The translations under genes were made by a program, and so were the position numbers. A stretch of 64,000 nt of DNA from Streptomyces sp. Root1304. Its GTDB lineage: Bacteria > Actinomycetota > Actinomycetes > Streptomycetales > Streptomycetaceae. Shown here piece after piece: positions 1 to 7,590 of this stretch. Position 1 is the first letter of the stretch. Each line of letters opens with the position of its first letter. The notes under the pieces are model-generated. The model saw only the letters and a program-made list of their open reading frames with translations, searched no databases and was not told the origin of the DNA. Where the stretch lies: the NCBI RefSeq assembly GCF_001426405.1, contig NZ_LMEP01000012.1, positions 437,921-501,920 on the forward strand. Reading direction: 5' to 3'.

Positions 1-1
1 C

Positions 2-103
2 CACCGCCTGGAGGCCCCCCGCCCGGCAGCCCAGCGCCGCCGCGACCGCGACGCGGAGCGCGACGACGCCCAGCGCGAGTACGACGAGTTCGACCCGTTC
101 TAG
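2..103 (+). CDS. C-terminal end of an unidentified protein (5' part outside window)
   Basis: An open frame enters from the left edge and stops at TAG 101-103. Only 33 residues are visible. They are strongly charged, with Arg/Asp/Glu/Gln alternating, and end in YDEFDPF. No family can be assigned from so short a tail. The stop is followed by a strong hairpin at 148-174, so this is a genuine gene end. The same tail and terminator recur about 288 bp downstream. Confidence 0.6.
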   Translation, partial: HRLEAPRPAAQRRRDRDAERDDAQREYDEFDPF

Positions 104-147
104 CGGGTCCGGGGGCGACGGGTTCCGTCGGCCCTGGCGACTTCGAA

Positions 148-174
148 GGGGGTCGGGCCATTGGTCCGGCCCCC
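148..174 (+). terminator. Terminator after the left-edge gene
   Basis: Arms 148-159 and 163-174 pair over 12 bp (two G-U pairs) with a 3-nt loop, 45 bp after the stop codon. Confidence 0.7.
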
Positions 175-289
175 TTCGGTTGTTCGGGGCGGTGCGCCGG
201 GACGCCGGGCGGAGTCCGGCGCGGCCGTCCGAAGCCGGTGAGGCCCTCCGGGGCCGAGCCGTGCGAGGGGGGCGGGTGGAGGTTCTGCC

Positions 290-391
290 CACCGCCTGGA
301 GGCCCCCCGCCCGGCAGCCCAGCGCCGCCGCGACCGCGACGCGGAGCGCGACGACGCCCAGCGCGAGTACGACGAGTTCGACCCGTTCTAG
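290..391 (+). pseudogene. Duplicated 3' fragment of the upstream gene
   Basis: It reproduces the 33-residue tail of the frame at 2-103 in the same relative frame, ending at TAG 389-391. The 69-bp repeat then supplies a second copy of the last 20 codons and another TAG at 458-460. It has no start codon or ribosome-binding site of its own and the region upstream (104-289) is not a continuation of that gene. I read it as an orphan gene end, not an expressed protein. Confidence 0.6.
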
Positions 392-468
392 CGGGTCCGC
401 GACCGCGACGCGGAGCGCGACGACGCCCAGCGCGAGTACGACGAGTTCGACCCGTTCTAGCGGGTCCG
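331..468. repeat. Perfect 69-bp tandem duplication (2 units)
   Basis: Unit 1 is 331-399 and unit 2 is 400-468; both begin cgaccgcgacgcgg and contain ttctagcgggtcc. The period is 69 bp (23 codons), so reading frame is kept, but each unit contains a stop. Confidence 0.9.
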
Positions 469-501
469 GGGGCGACGGGTTCCGTCGGCCCTGGTGACTT
501 C

Positions 502-528
502 GGGGGTCGGGCCGTTGGTCCGGCCCCC
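502..528 (+). terminator. Second copy of the same terminator
   Basis: Arms 502-513 and 517-528 pair as in the first copy with loop gtt. It insulates the glycosyltransferase gene at 570 from upstream transcription. Confidence 0.7.
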
Positions 529-557
529 TTCCGCCGTTCGGGGGCGGTGGGGGCACG

Positions 558-563
558 TAGGAT
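558..563 (+). promoter_or_regulatory. -10 box TAGGAT, leaderless geometry
   Basis: TAGGAT is followed by 6 nt and then the GTG at 570. This is the spacing expected when transcription starts on the first base of the start codon. No convincing ribosome-binding site lies between. Confidence 0.5.
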
Positions 564-569
564 TCTCGG

Positions 570-2207
570 GTGAGTGAGAGTTTCCGGCCGTTGGGCCCCG
601 CGTGTGTCAGTGTCGTCGTCATCGCGTACAACGACGCCGCGCACGTCGGTGACGCCGTGCGTTCCGCTCTCGCGCAGGGGGACGCCGTCGGTGAGGTGAT
701 CGTCGTCGACGACGCCTCCGGGGACACCACCCCCGAGGTGCTCGCCGGGTTCGCCGCCGAGCCGCGCGTGCGGCCGCTGCTGCGGACCGAGAACAGCGGC
801 GGCTGCGGCACCCCCCGCAACGACGGCATCGCCGCCGCCGTCCACCCCTACGTCCTGTTCCTCGACAGCGACGACCTGCTCCTGCCCGGCGCCGTCGACG
901 GGCTGCTCGCCGTCGCCGCAGAGCAGCGCGCGGACGTCGCCGCCGGTGTCTGCGTGCGCCGCGAGCTTCCCGAGGGCCGCGAGACCGTCTGGGCGCCCTC
1001 GCTGTACGACGTGTCGCAGGGCGCCACGCTCCCCGGCACCGTCCTCGACGGCGTCGAGGAGCACCCCGAGTTCCTCCTCGACACCCTCTCGGTGAACAAG
1101 CTCTACCGCCGCGACTTCCTCGACCGGCACGCCATCCGCTTCCCCGACGGCGCCTTCCACTACGAGGACTTCGTCTACAGCGCCCGCGTCCAGGCCGCCC
1201 ACCCCCGCCTTGCCGTCACCGACGTGCCCGTCTACGTCTGGCACGTGCGCCGGCAGGCCGCGACCCTGTCGATCTCGCTGCGCCGCGCCTCCCTCGCCAA
1301 CTGGGAGCACCGGCTCGCCGCGCACGCCGCCGTCCTCGACGTGTTCCGCACCGCCGACCGGCCCGCGCTCGCCCGCGCCGCGCAGACGAAGTTCCTCGAC
1401 TACGACCTCCCCATGTACCTGCGCGAGCTGCCGCAGCGCACCGCCGAGTACCGGGCCGGCTGGTGGACGGTCACCCGCGCCCACCTGGCCGGGTTCGAGG
1501 CCGCCGCGGTCGCCGATGCCGAGGCGCCCTCCCGCTGGCTGCACGCCGCCTTCTCCGCCCTGGCGGCCGTACCGGAGGGCCGGGAGCTGACCCGGCTCGT
1601 CGAGCTGGCCGCGCCCAGGCCCCGGCTCGTACCGCCGTACCCGCGCGCCGAGGACGGCACCCCGGTGCTGGCCGCCGCCCCAGCCGACGTACCCCTGGAG
1701 GGTCTCGCGGAGCTCGGGCCCGAGGAGCTGCCGGTTGCCGTGGACGGCGAGGTGACCGTCGGCGCGTCGACGCGGCTGACCCTGACCGTGCACGACCTCT
1801 ACGGGCGTGTCGCCGCACTCGGCCCCGTCTCCCTCGGCGTGTCGTTCGCCGAGCGGGTCTCCGCCGACGAGGTGGCGGCCGAGGCGCCGCTGCTCCCCGC
1901 GGACGAGGGCTGGACGGCCACCGTGACGCTGCCGACCTCGAAGCTGCTGCGCGCGGGCCGGCTCGCCGCCTGGTCGCTCCGCGCCGAGCTGCGCTACGCG
2001 GACGGTTCGACCGGAACCGCCGAGGTCAGGGCCCCGCAGGGCTTCGTGGGCCGGCGCGGCATGGTCCTCGGCCGGCTCGGCCGGGTGCTGCTCGTCCAGG
2101 TCGTCGCCTCGGCGCGGCGGGGCCTCGTGCTCCGCTTCGCGGGAGGCGCGGTGGGCGCCCGTCAGGTCATGTCGGGCCGCTTCAAGAGGCTGTTTGCCAT
2201 GCGGTGA
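570..2207 (+). CDS. GT2-family glycosyltransferase
   Basis: A 545-residue protein. Residues about 12-130 form an inverting GT2 (GT-A fold) domain: VVVIAYND near residue 15 and the nucleotide-sugar/metal motif FLDSDD near residue 97. The segment with NKLYRR and HYEDF around 175-200 is typical of teichoic-acid type GT2 proteins. The C-terminal third is beta-rich with no membrane helix. It is a paralogue of the first half of the next protein (both share the NKLYR, HYED and W-x-R segments) but lacks the TagF-like half. It probably adds a sugar to an envelope glycopolymer on the cytoplasmic side; the acceptor is unknown. The GTG start is supported by the -10 box at 558. Confidence 0.85.
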   Translation: MSESFRPLGPACVSVVVIAYNDAAHVGDAVRSALAQGDAVGEVIVVDDASGDTTPEVLAGFAAEPRVRPLLRTENSGGCGTPRNDGIAAAVHPYVLFLDSDDLLLPGAVDGLLAVAAEQRADVAAGVCVRRELPEGRETVWAPSLYDVSQGATLPGTVLDGVEEHPEFLLDTLSVNKLYRRDFLDRHAIRFPDGAFHYEDFVYSARVQAAHPRLAVTDVPVYVWHVRRQAATLSISLRRASLANWEHRLAAHAAVLDVFRTADRPALARAAQTKFLDYDLPMYLRELPQRTAEYRAGWWTVTRAHLAGFEAAAVADAEAPSRWLHAAFSALAAVPEGRELTRLVELAAPRPRLVPPYPRAEDGTPVLAAAPADVPLEGLAELGPEELPVAVDGEVTVGASTRLTLTVHDLYGRVAALGPVSLGVSFAERVSADEVAAEAPLLPADEGWTATVTLPTSKLLRAGRLAAWSLRAELRYADGSTGTAEVRAPQGFVGRRGMVLGRLGRVLLVQVVASARRGLVLRFAGGAVGARQVMSGRFKRLFAMR

Positions 2208-2237
2208 ACATCACCGAATGTGCGGGAGAGCGCGTAT

Positions 2238-2266
2238 GGAACAATTCCTCCCGCCGGGTAGTCTTT
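2238..2266 (+). promoter_or_regulatory. Candidate ECF (sigma-E-like) promoter upstream of the TagF-like gene
   Basis: GGAAC at 2238-2242 and GTCTTT at 2261-2266 are 18 bp apart, close to the GGAAC/TCT pattern reported for sigma-E of Streptomyces. A TAGTCT hexamer at 2259-2264 could instead serve the vegetative sigma factor. The start codon is about 150 nt downstream, leaving a long 5' UTR. Confidence 0.4.
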
Positions 2267-2415
2267 CCGGTCGCCGGGTGGCGCTCATCGCGACGATGTG
2301 GCGGCACCCCCACCTTTGAAGGCCGTAGTGCGCCATCGACCGTGGCGCAGGCAGCGCCGCCGCCGGCCGGGACGCGTGCCAGACGTTGCCGCCCCGCACT
2401 TGTGAGAGGACTTGG

Positions 2416-5199
2416 ATGCCGACTAGCGACGTCCCTGATGTGAGCGTCGTCATCATCGTCTACAACGATGAGGAACGGCTCCCGCGAGCGGTCCGGTCGG
2501 TGCTCGACCAGACCCTGAACAACCTCGAAGTGATCATCGCCGACGACTGTTCGACCGATGGCACCGAGCGCGTCGCGCGTTCTCTGGAAGCTTCCGACCC
2601 GCGCGTGCGCTACGTGCGTCTGGAGCAGAACAGCGGCGGCTGCAGCGCCCCCCGCAACCGCGGCATCGCGGTCGCCCGCGCCCCGTACGTCATGTTCCTG
2701 GACAGTGACGACGAGCTGCCCCGCCACGCCTGCAAGAGCCTGCTCCTCGTCGCCGAGGAGACCGGGGTCGACTTCGTCACCGGCGAGGTGACCCGTCTCT
2801 TCGAGGAGACGAACACCACCGGCCTCTGGTACCCGCACCTCTTCACCGAGAAGCGGGTCGTCAACGGCATCGCCGAGCGCCCCGAGTACTTCTTCGACCA
2901 CCTGTCGACGAACAAGCTCTACCGGACCGGCTTCATCCGGGACAACGCCCTGACCTTCCCCGAGGGCATCCACTACGAGGACCAGCTGTTCTCCGCGCAG
3001 GCCTTCACGCTCGCGGAGTCCTTCGCCGTCGCCCCGTGGTCGGTCTACACCTGGCGGCTCGCCCCGGAGAGCGTCTCGATCTCCTCCAGCCGGCACAAGA
3101 TCCAGAACGTCGCGGACCGCATCGGCGTGGCCCGGCTCATCGACGCCTGGTTCGAGGAGCAGGGCCGCGGGGAGCTGCGCGCGGAGAAGGACTACAAGTT
3201 CCTCCGCCACGACTTCCGCCTGTACCTGGGCGACCTGCCGTTCCGCGACCTGGAGTGGATCGCCGAGTTCGCCGAAGTGGTGAACCCGTACCTGGACGAG
3301 ATCTCCGACGAGACCTACGCCCGGCTCTCCCGCGAGGAGCGCATCTGCATCCACCTGCTGCGCACCGGCCGCCTCGACGACCTCCAGGTCGCCGCGCGCC
3401 AGCTCGGCCGGCCGCAGATCGCCCCCCGCGCCGTGACCGAGCACGACGGCACCGAGTACTGGGGCGCCGTCGCGCCCGCCGACGACACGAGCCGCGCCGA
3501 GCTGGACATCAGCGAGTGGTACATGCGCGACCAGGTGCTCGCCACCGGCCGCATCCGGCACGAGCTGACCTCCGTGACGATGCGCGGCCCGGTCATGCGC
3601 CTGGAGATCCACACGTACGACCCGGCCGGTCTCATCACCGAGGGCACCGTGGCCTCCGTGAAGCTGGCCGCGCACAAGACGCCGCTCTCGGTGCCGCTGA
3701 CGCTCCGCCCGGAGGGCGAGGGGGAGTACACCTCCTCGGTCGAACTGGACCTGCGCAAGGTGCCCGTCGGCAAGGTCGGCGTGGCGACCCGTCGCCACCC
3801 GGTCGTCGCGCTGGAGCGGGACGGCTCGCGCCGCACCGACATACTGCTGGCCCGGCACGACCAGCCGGACTTCCGCGCCACCGTGACGTACCACACGTTC
3901 GGCATCCACCACCTCCGCATCAGGGCGGAGCAGAAGGGTGCCGGCCGTCTGGAGGTCACCTGGGAGCGGTCGGGCGTCCTGAAGTCGCTCGAACCGTTCG
4001 GCCCGTACGCCCGCAAGGCCAAGGGCAAGGTCGGCAAGGTCAGGAAGATCCTCGTCGGCAACGAGGGCAAGGCCACCGCGTACGACGCCGTGTCCAGGCT
4101 CCCGCGCAAGCGCAGCCTCGCCGTCTTCGAGGCGATGGAGGGCCGCGGTTACGCCGACAGCCCGCGCTACATCTACGAGGAGCTCAAGCGCCGCAACCTC
4201 CCGATCGACGTGGTCTGGGCGTACTCCGGCGACCGTTCGTCCTTCCCGAAGGACGTCACCCTCGTCAAGCGCGGCAGCTTCGCGTACGGCCGGGCGCTGG
4301 CCCGCGCCACCTACTGGGTGGACTCGCACAACCTGCCGTACCTGTACCCGAAGCCGAAGGGCACCCGGTACCTGCAGACCTGGCACGGCCAGACGTTCAA
4401 GGCGATGGGCTTCGACGTGCCGTCGCTGCGCGGCGCCTCGGACATCGAGAAGGGGCGCTTCCGCGCCGCCGTCGGCCGCTGGGACGCGCTGGTCTGCCCG
4501 AGCGCCGAGTTCGAGCGGACCTTCGTCCCGGCCTTCGAGGTCTCGGCCGACCTGATCCGCTCCGGCTACCCGCGCAACGACGTGCTCGTGCGCTGGGCCG
4601 AGCCCGAGCAGCAGACCAGGGCCGCCGCCGTCCGGGAGGCCCTGCGCATCCCGGCCGGCAAGAAGGTGCTGCTCTACGCCCCGACCTTCCGCGACGCGGC
4701 CCGCCGCACCGGTCAGTCGGTGCGCGTGGACCTGGAGGCGCTGGCCCCGCACCTCTCCGACGAGTGGGTCATCATCGTGCGGACCCACCCGTACGACCGG
4801 TTCACCATCACCCCGGAGCTGGGTCACTTCCTGCGCGACGGCTCCTCCTACGCCGACATCAACGACGTGATGCTGGCCTCGGACGCGGTCCTCACGGACT
4901 ACTCGTCGCTGATGTTCGACTACGCCAACACGGGCCGTCCGATCCTGCTCTACACGGACGACTACGAGGCGTACAAGGGCGGCGACCGCGGCACGTACTA
5001 CGACCTCGAAGAGATCGCGCCCGGTCCGATGCTGACGACCACCGAGGACCTCGCCGCCGCCGTGCGGGACCTCGAGGGCACGCAGGAGCGCCACGCCCAG
5101 CGGTACGCGCGCTTCCAGGAAATGTTCTGCTCGTACGAGACCGGCCACGCCAGCAAGATGGTGGTCGATGCTTTTTTCGAAGGCGGCACCCATGACTGA
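2416..5199 (+). CDS. Bifunctional GT2 / CDP-glycerol glycerophosphotransferase-like (TagF-type) protein
   Basis: 927 residues. The N-terminal GT2 domain has VVIIVYNDE near residue 12 and FLDSDDE near 94. A beta-rich linker follows (about 330-560). The C-terminal half is a TagF/TarF-type polymerase domain: TWHGQ near 655, LLYAPTFRD near 752, RTHPYD near 788 and LTDYSSLMFD near 824, the family's conserved His, Asp and Ser positions. It probably glycosylates and polymerises a phosphodiester-linked wall polymer at the inner membrane face. An in-frame ATG at 2386 exists, but I chose ATG 2416 because GAGAGGA lies at 2404-2410. The next gene overlaps it by 8 bp, so the two are translationally coupled. 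The S. coelicolor equivalent belongs, as I recall, to the polydiglycosylphosphate wall-polymer region. Confidence 0.9.
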   Translation: MPTSDVPDVSVVIIVYNDEERLPRAVRSVLDQTLNNLEVIIADDCSTDGTERVARSLEASDPRVRYVRLEQNSGGCSAPRNRGIAVARAPYVMFLDSDDELPRHACKSLLLVAEETGVDFVTGEVTRLFEETNTTGLWYPHLFTEKRVVNGIAERPEYFFDHLSTNKLYRTGFIRDNALTFPEGIHYEDQLFSAQAFTLAESFAVAPWSVYTWRLAPESVSISSSRHKIQNVADRIGVARLIDAWFEEQGRGELRAEKDYKFLRHDFRLYLGDLPFRDLEWIAEFAEVVNPYLDEISDETYARLSREERICIHLLRTGRLDDLQVAARQLGRPQIAPRAVTEHDGTEYWGAVAPADDTSRAELDISEWYMRDQVLATGRIRHELTSVTMRGPVMRLEIHTYDPAGLITEGTVASVKLAAHKTPLSVPLTLRPEGEGEYTSSVELDLRKVPVGKVGVATRRHPVVALERDGSRRTDILLARHDQPDFRATVTYHTFGIHHLRIRAEQKGAGRLEVTWERSGVLKSLEPFGPYARKAKGKVGKVRKILVGNEGKATAYDAVSRLPRKRSLAVFEAMEGRGYADSPRYIYEELKRRNLPIDVVWAYSGDRSSFPKDVTLVKRGSFAYGRALARATYWVDSHNLPYLYPKPKGTRYLQTWHGQTFKAMGFDVPSLRGASDIEKGRFRAAVGRWDALVCPSAEFERTFVPAFEVSADLIRSGYPRNDVLVRWAEPEQQTRAAAVREALRIPAGKKVLLYAPTFRDAARRTGQSVRVDLEALAPHLSDEWVIIVRTHPYDRFTITPELGHFLRDGSSYADINDVMLASDAVLTDYSSLMFDYANTGRPILLYTDDYEAYKGGDRGTYYDLEEIAPGPMLTTTEDLAAAVRDLEGTQERHAQRYARFQEMFCSYETGHASKMVVDAFFEGGTHD

Positions 5200-6346
5200 G
5201 GCCTCCCCTGTCCGCAACGTGTTCTTCGTCGGCATCGACGTCGACTCGATGGGTGGATCCCAGCGGGTGCTGCACACCCTCGCCCAGGGCATGGGGGAGC
5301 GGGGTCACCGGGTCGAGCTGATCGGCATCCGGCCCAGCCCCGAGCCCTTCCCGTACAACGCCACGCGCGCGTACCGGCACTCGACGCTCTACCCGGCCCC
5401 GTCCGAGCCCAAACCGCCCGTGCGCACGGTCGGCGACCGGCTCAGCCTGGCCCGGCGCGCCGACACCCGGCGGGCGCGCTCCGACCGTGACAACGCGCGG
5501 GCGGAGTTCGAGCGCAAGCTCGCCGAGGTCGAGGACGGCTACATCGTCTTCGGTTCGCCGTGGGCGGTGGACTGGGTCATGCCGCTGAAGTGGCGTCACC
5601 TCAAGGCCATCGGCCAGTACCACGAGTCCTTCGCGCAGGCGAAGCGCAGTGCCAACCTGGGCCTGATCCGGCGCCACTACCCGGAGCTGGAGCAGACCCT
5701 GGTGCTCTCCGAGGGCGACGCGGTCGAGTTCGTCAACCAGCGCGTGCCGAACGTGCGGGTCATGCCGAACCCGCTGCCGTTCTACCCGGACGAGCTGGCC
5801 CCGCTCGACACCCGCAAGATCGGCGCGGTCGGTCGGCTCGACCCGATCAAGCGGTACGACCGGATGATCGAGGCCTTCGCGCAGGCCCACAAGGGCCGTG
5901 ACGGCTGGGAGCTGCACCTCTTCGGCGAGGGCCCGCTGGAGGAGGAACTCCGGATGCGCGCCGAGGACCTCGGCGTCGCCGAGCAGGTCGTCTTCCGGGG
6001 CACGGCGCAGGACATGGCCGCCGCCTACCGCGAGCTGTCGGTCGTCGCGATCAGCAGTGAGCGCGAGGGCCGCCCGATGGCGCTGGCCGAGGCCGCCGCG
6101 TGCGGTGTGCCGTGTGTGAGCTTCGACGTCTCCGGCGGTGTCCGCGAGCTCGTCGCGGACGGCGTCACCGGCACCCTGGTGCCGCCGGCCGACGTGCCGG
6201 GACTCGCCGCCGCGCTCGGCGAACTGATGGACGACGACGAGATGCGCCTGCGGTACGGCAGGGCGGGGCGCGAGCACGTGGCGCACCTGGCGCTGCCGCA
6301 CGTGCTGGACCAGTGGGAGGCGGCGTTCGAGGAGATCGAGCGCTAG
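5192..6346 (+). CDS. GT4-family glycosyltransferase
   Basis: 384 residues with the two Rossmann halves of a retaining GT-B enzyme. The N-terminal domain starts with a GGSQRVLHTLA segment. The C-terminal domain has GAVGRLDPIKRYD near 211 and the E-x7-E nucleotide-sugar motif in EGRPMALAEAAACG near 291. ATG 5192 is preferred over the in-frame ATG 5168 because GAAGG at 5179-5183 precedes it; it overlaps the upstream stop by 8 bp. Same operon as the TagF-like gene, so probably the same glycopolymer. The strong terminator at 6386-6427 ends the operon. Confidence 0.88.
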   Translation: MTEASPVRNVFFVGIDVDSMGGSQRVLHTLAQGMGERGHRVELIGIRPSPEPFPYNATRAYRHSTLYPAPSEPKPPVRTVGDRLSLARRADTRRARSDRDNARAEFERKLAEVEDGYIVFGSPWAVDWVMPLKWRHLKAIGQYHESFAQAKRSANLGLIRRHYPELEQTLVLSEGDAVEFVNQRVPNVRVMPNPLPFYPDELAPLDTRKIGAVGRLDPIKRYDRMIEAFAQAHKGRDGWELHLFGEGPLEEELRMRAEDLGVAEQVVFRGTAQDMAAAYRELSVVAISSEREGRPMALAEAAACGVPCVSFDVSGGVRELVADGVTGTLVPPADVPGLAAALGELMDDDEMRLRYGRAGREHVAHLALPHVLDQWEAAFEEIER

Positions 6347-6385
6347 GTCGTGCCGCGGGTCCCCGGACCCGTGTGGCCGCACGTA

Positions 6386-6427
6386 CGGAAAGCCCCGCCG
6401 GGACACCTCTCCCGGCGGGGCTTTCCG
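6386..6427 (+). terminator. Strong terminator after the glycosyltransferase operon
   Basis: Arms 6386-6402 and 6411-6427 are a perfect 17-bp inverted repeat with an 8-nt loop. Confidence 0.9.
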
Positions 6428-6464
6428 CGTCCGGCGGGCCCGGCCGGGCCCCGAGGGGCATGGC

Positions 6465-6470
6465 TACACT
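6465..6470 (+). promoter_or_regulatory. -10 box TACACT, leaderless galE
   Basis: TACACT, then 6 nt, then ATG 6477. No Shine-Dalgarno sequence lies between. Confidence 0.6.
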
Positions 6471-6476
6471 GTCGGA

Positions 6477-7469
6477 ATGACCTGGCTCATCACCGGCGGC
6501 GCCGGTTACATCGGTTCCCACGTCGTCAAAGCAATGACCGAGGGCGGCGAGCGCGTCGTCGTGGTCGACGACCTCAGCACCGGCAACCCGGCGCGCGTCC
6601 CGGCCGGCATCGTCCTCGAAGAGGGCACGGTCCTCGACCGCGCGTTCCTCGACCGGGTGCTGCGCGAGCACGAGATCACGGGCATCGTCCACCTGGCGGG
6701 CAAGAAGCAGGTCGGCGAGTCGGTCGAGAAGCCGCTGTACTACTACCACGAGAACGTGACGGGTCTGCAGACCATCCTCGACGCGGCGGCCTCGGCCGGC
6801 GTCAAGAGCTTCCTGTTCTCGTCCTCCGCCTCCGTGTACGGCATGCCCGACGTGGACCTCGTCACCGAGGACACCGCCTGTCTGCCGCTCAGCCCCTACG
6901 GCGAGACCAAGCTCGTCGGCGAGTGGATGGCGCGCGCCGTCGGCCAGGCCCACGGTCTGTCCACCGCCTGCCTGCGGTACTTCAACGTGGCGGGCGCGGC
7001 GGCCCCGGAGCTCGCCGACACCGGTGTCTTCAACCTGGTGCCGATGGTCTTCGAGCGGCTCGACGCCGGCGAGTCCCCGCGCATCTTCGGCGACGACTAC
7101 CCGACGCCGGACGGCACCTGCATCCGCGACTACATCCACGTCGCCGACATCGCCTCCGCCCACCTGGCGGCGGCCCGTGCGCTCGCGGCGGCGGGCGAGG
7201 CCGGCGAGACGGCCACGCTGACCCTGAACATCGGGCGCGGCGAGGGCGTGTCGGTGCGCGAGATGGTGAACCTGATCAACGAGGTCACCGGTCACAGCAT
7301 CGAGCCCCTGGTCACCCCGCGCCGGCCGGGCGACCCGGCCCGCGTGGTCGCCTCGGCGGAGCGCATCGAGTCGGAGCTGGGCTGGAAGGCGCAGCACGAC
7401 GTCCGCGCCATGATCACCTCCGCCTGGGAGGGCTGGGGCGCGAACCGGGCGGTCGGCGCGACCGTCTGA
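6477..7469 (+). CDS. galE: UDP-glucose 4-epimerase
   Basis: 330 residues of the extended short-chain dehydrogenase family, which interconverts UDP-glucose and UDP-galactose with tightly bound NAD. GGAGYIGSH at 7-15 is the NAD-binding glycine motif. The catalytic Ser sits in SSSASVYG near 118 and the Tyr-x3-Lys pair in SPYGETK near 138-144. RYFNVAGA follows, as usual in GalE. Length matches the family. It sits between two groups of glycosyltransferases, so it may supply UDP-Gal to the wall polymer. The start is fixed by the -10 box 6 nt upstream. Confidence 0.93.
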   Translation: MTWLITGGAGYIGSHVVKAMTEGGERVVVVDDLSTGNPARVPAGIVLEEGTVLDRAFLDRVLREHEITGIVHLAGKKQVGESVEKPLYYYHENVTGLQTILDAAASAGVKSFLFSSSASVYGMPDVDLVTEDTACLPLSPYGETKLVGEWMARAVGQAHGLSTACLRYFNVAGAAAPELADTGVFNLVPMVFERLDAGESPRIFGDDYPTPDGTCIRDYIHVADIASAHLAAARALAAAGEAGETATLTLNIGRGEGVSVREMVNLINEVTGHSIEPLVTPRRPGDPARVVASAERIESELGWKAQHDVRAMITSAWEGWGANRAVGATV

Positions 7470-7542
7470 GGTCGGAGGTCTGAGGCCTGAGGTCTGAGCG
7501 CTCGCAGCGGTACCAGCGGTACCAGCGGTTCTCGCGGTTCTT

Positions 7543-7585
7543 CGTGAAGGCGGGGCGTCCCGGTTCGGGGCGCCCCGCCTTCACG
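7543..7585. terminator. Bidirectional terminator between convergent genes
   Basis: Arms 7543-7557 and 7571-7585 form a perfect 15-bp inverted repeat with a 13-nt loop, between galE (+) and the membrane-protein gene on the minus strand. Confidence 0.88.
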
Positions 7586-7590
7586 TGTGC

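Larger units (their letters stand above)
1..199. repeat. Direct repeat copy A: gene tail plus terminator
   Basis: Bases 1-199 match 289-551 at an offset of 288 bp (plus a 69-bp insertion in copy B). The match starts at the window edge, so its true left boundary is unknown. The shared block contains the last 33 codons of the upstream gene, its stop, about 45 bp of spacer and the terminator hairpin. The copies differ at a few positions (for example ggcgacttcgaag versus ggtgacttcg) and diverge after the hairpin. Confidence 0.85.
289..551. repeat. Direct repeat copy B, carrying an internal 69-bp tandem duplication
   Basis: This is the second copy of the block at 1-199. It differs mainly by a perfect 69-bp tandem duplication (331-399 and 400-468) that includes the stop codon. 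It lies between the first terminator and the glycosyltransferase gene at 570. Confidence 0.85.

Noticed and set aside
180..573. Two Arg/Ser-rich frames across the left-edge repeats
   Set aside because: They cross the terminator hairpin and the tandem repeat, show no conserved motif and have no ribosome-binding site.
2182..5292. 1036-residue minus-strand frame
   Set aside because: Antisense to the bifunctional TagF-like protein; composition is Val/Gly/Leu/Arg-rich as expected for a shadow.
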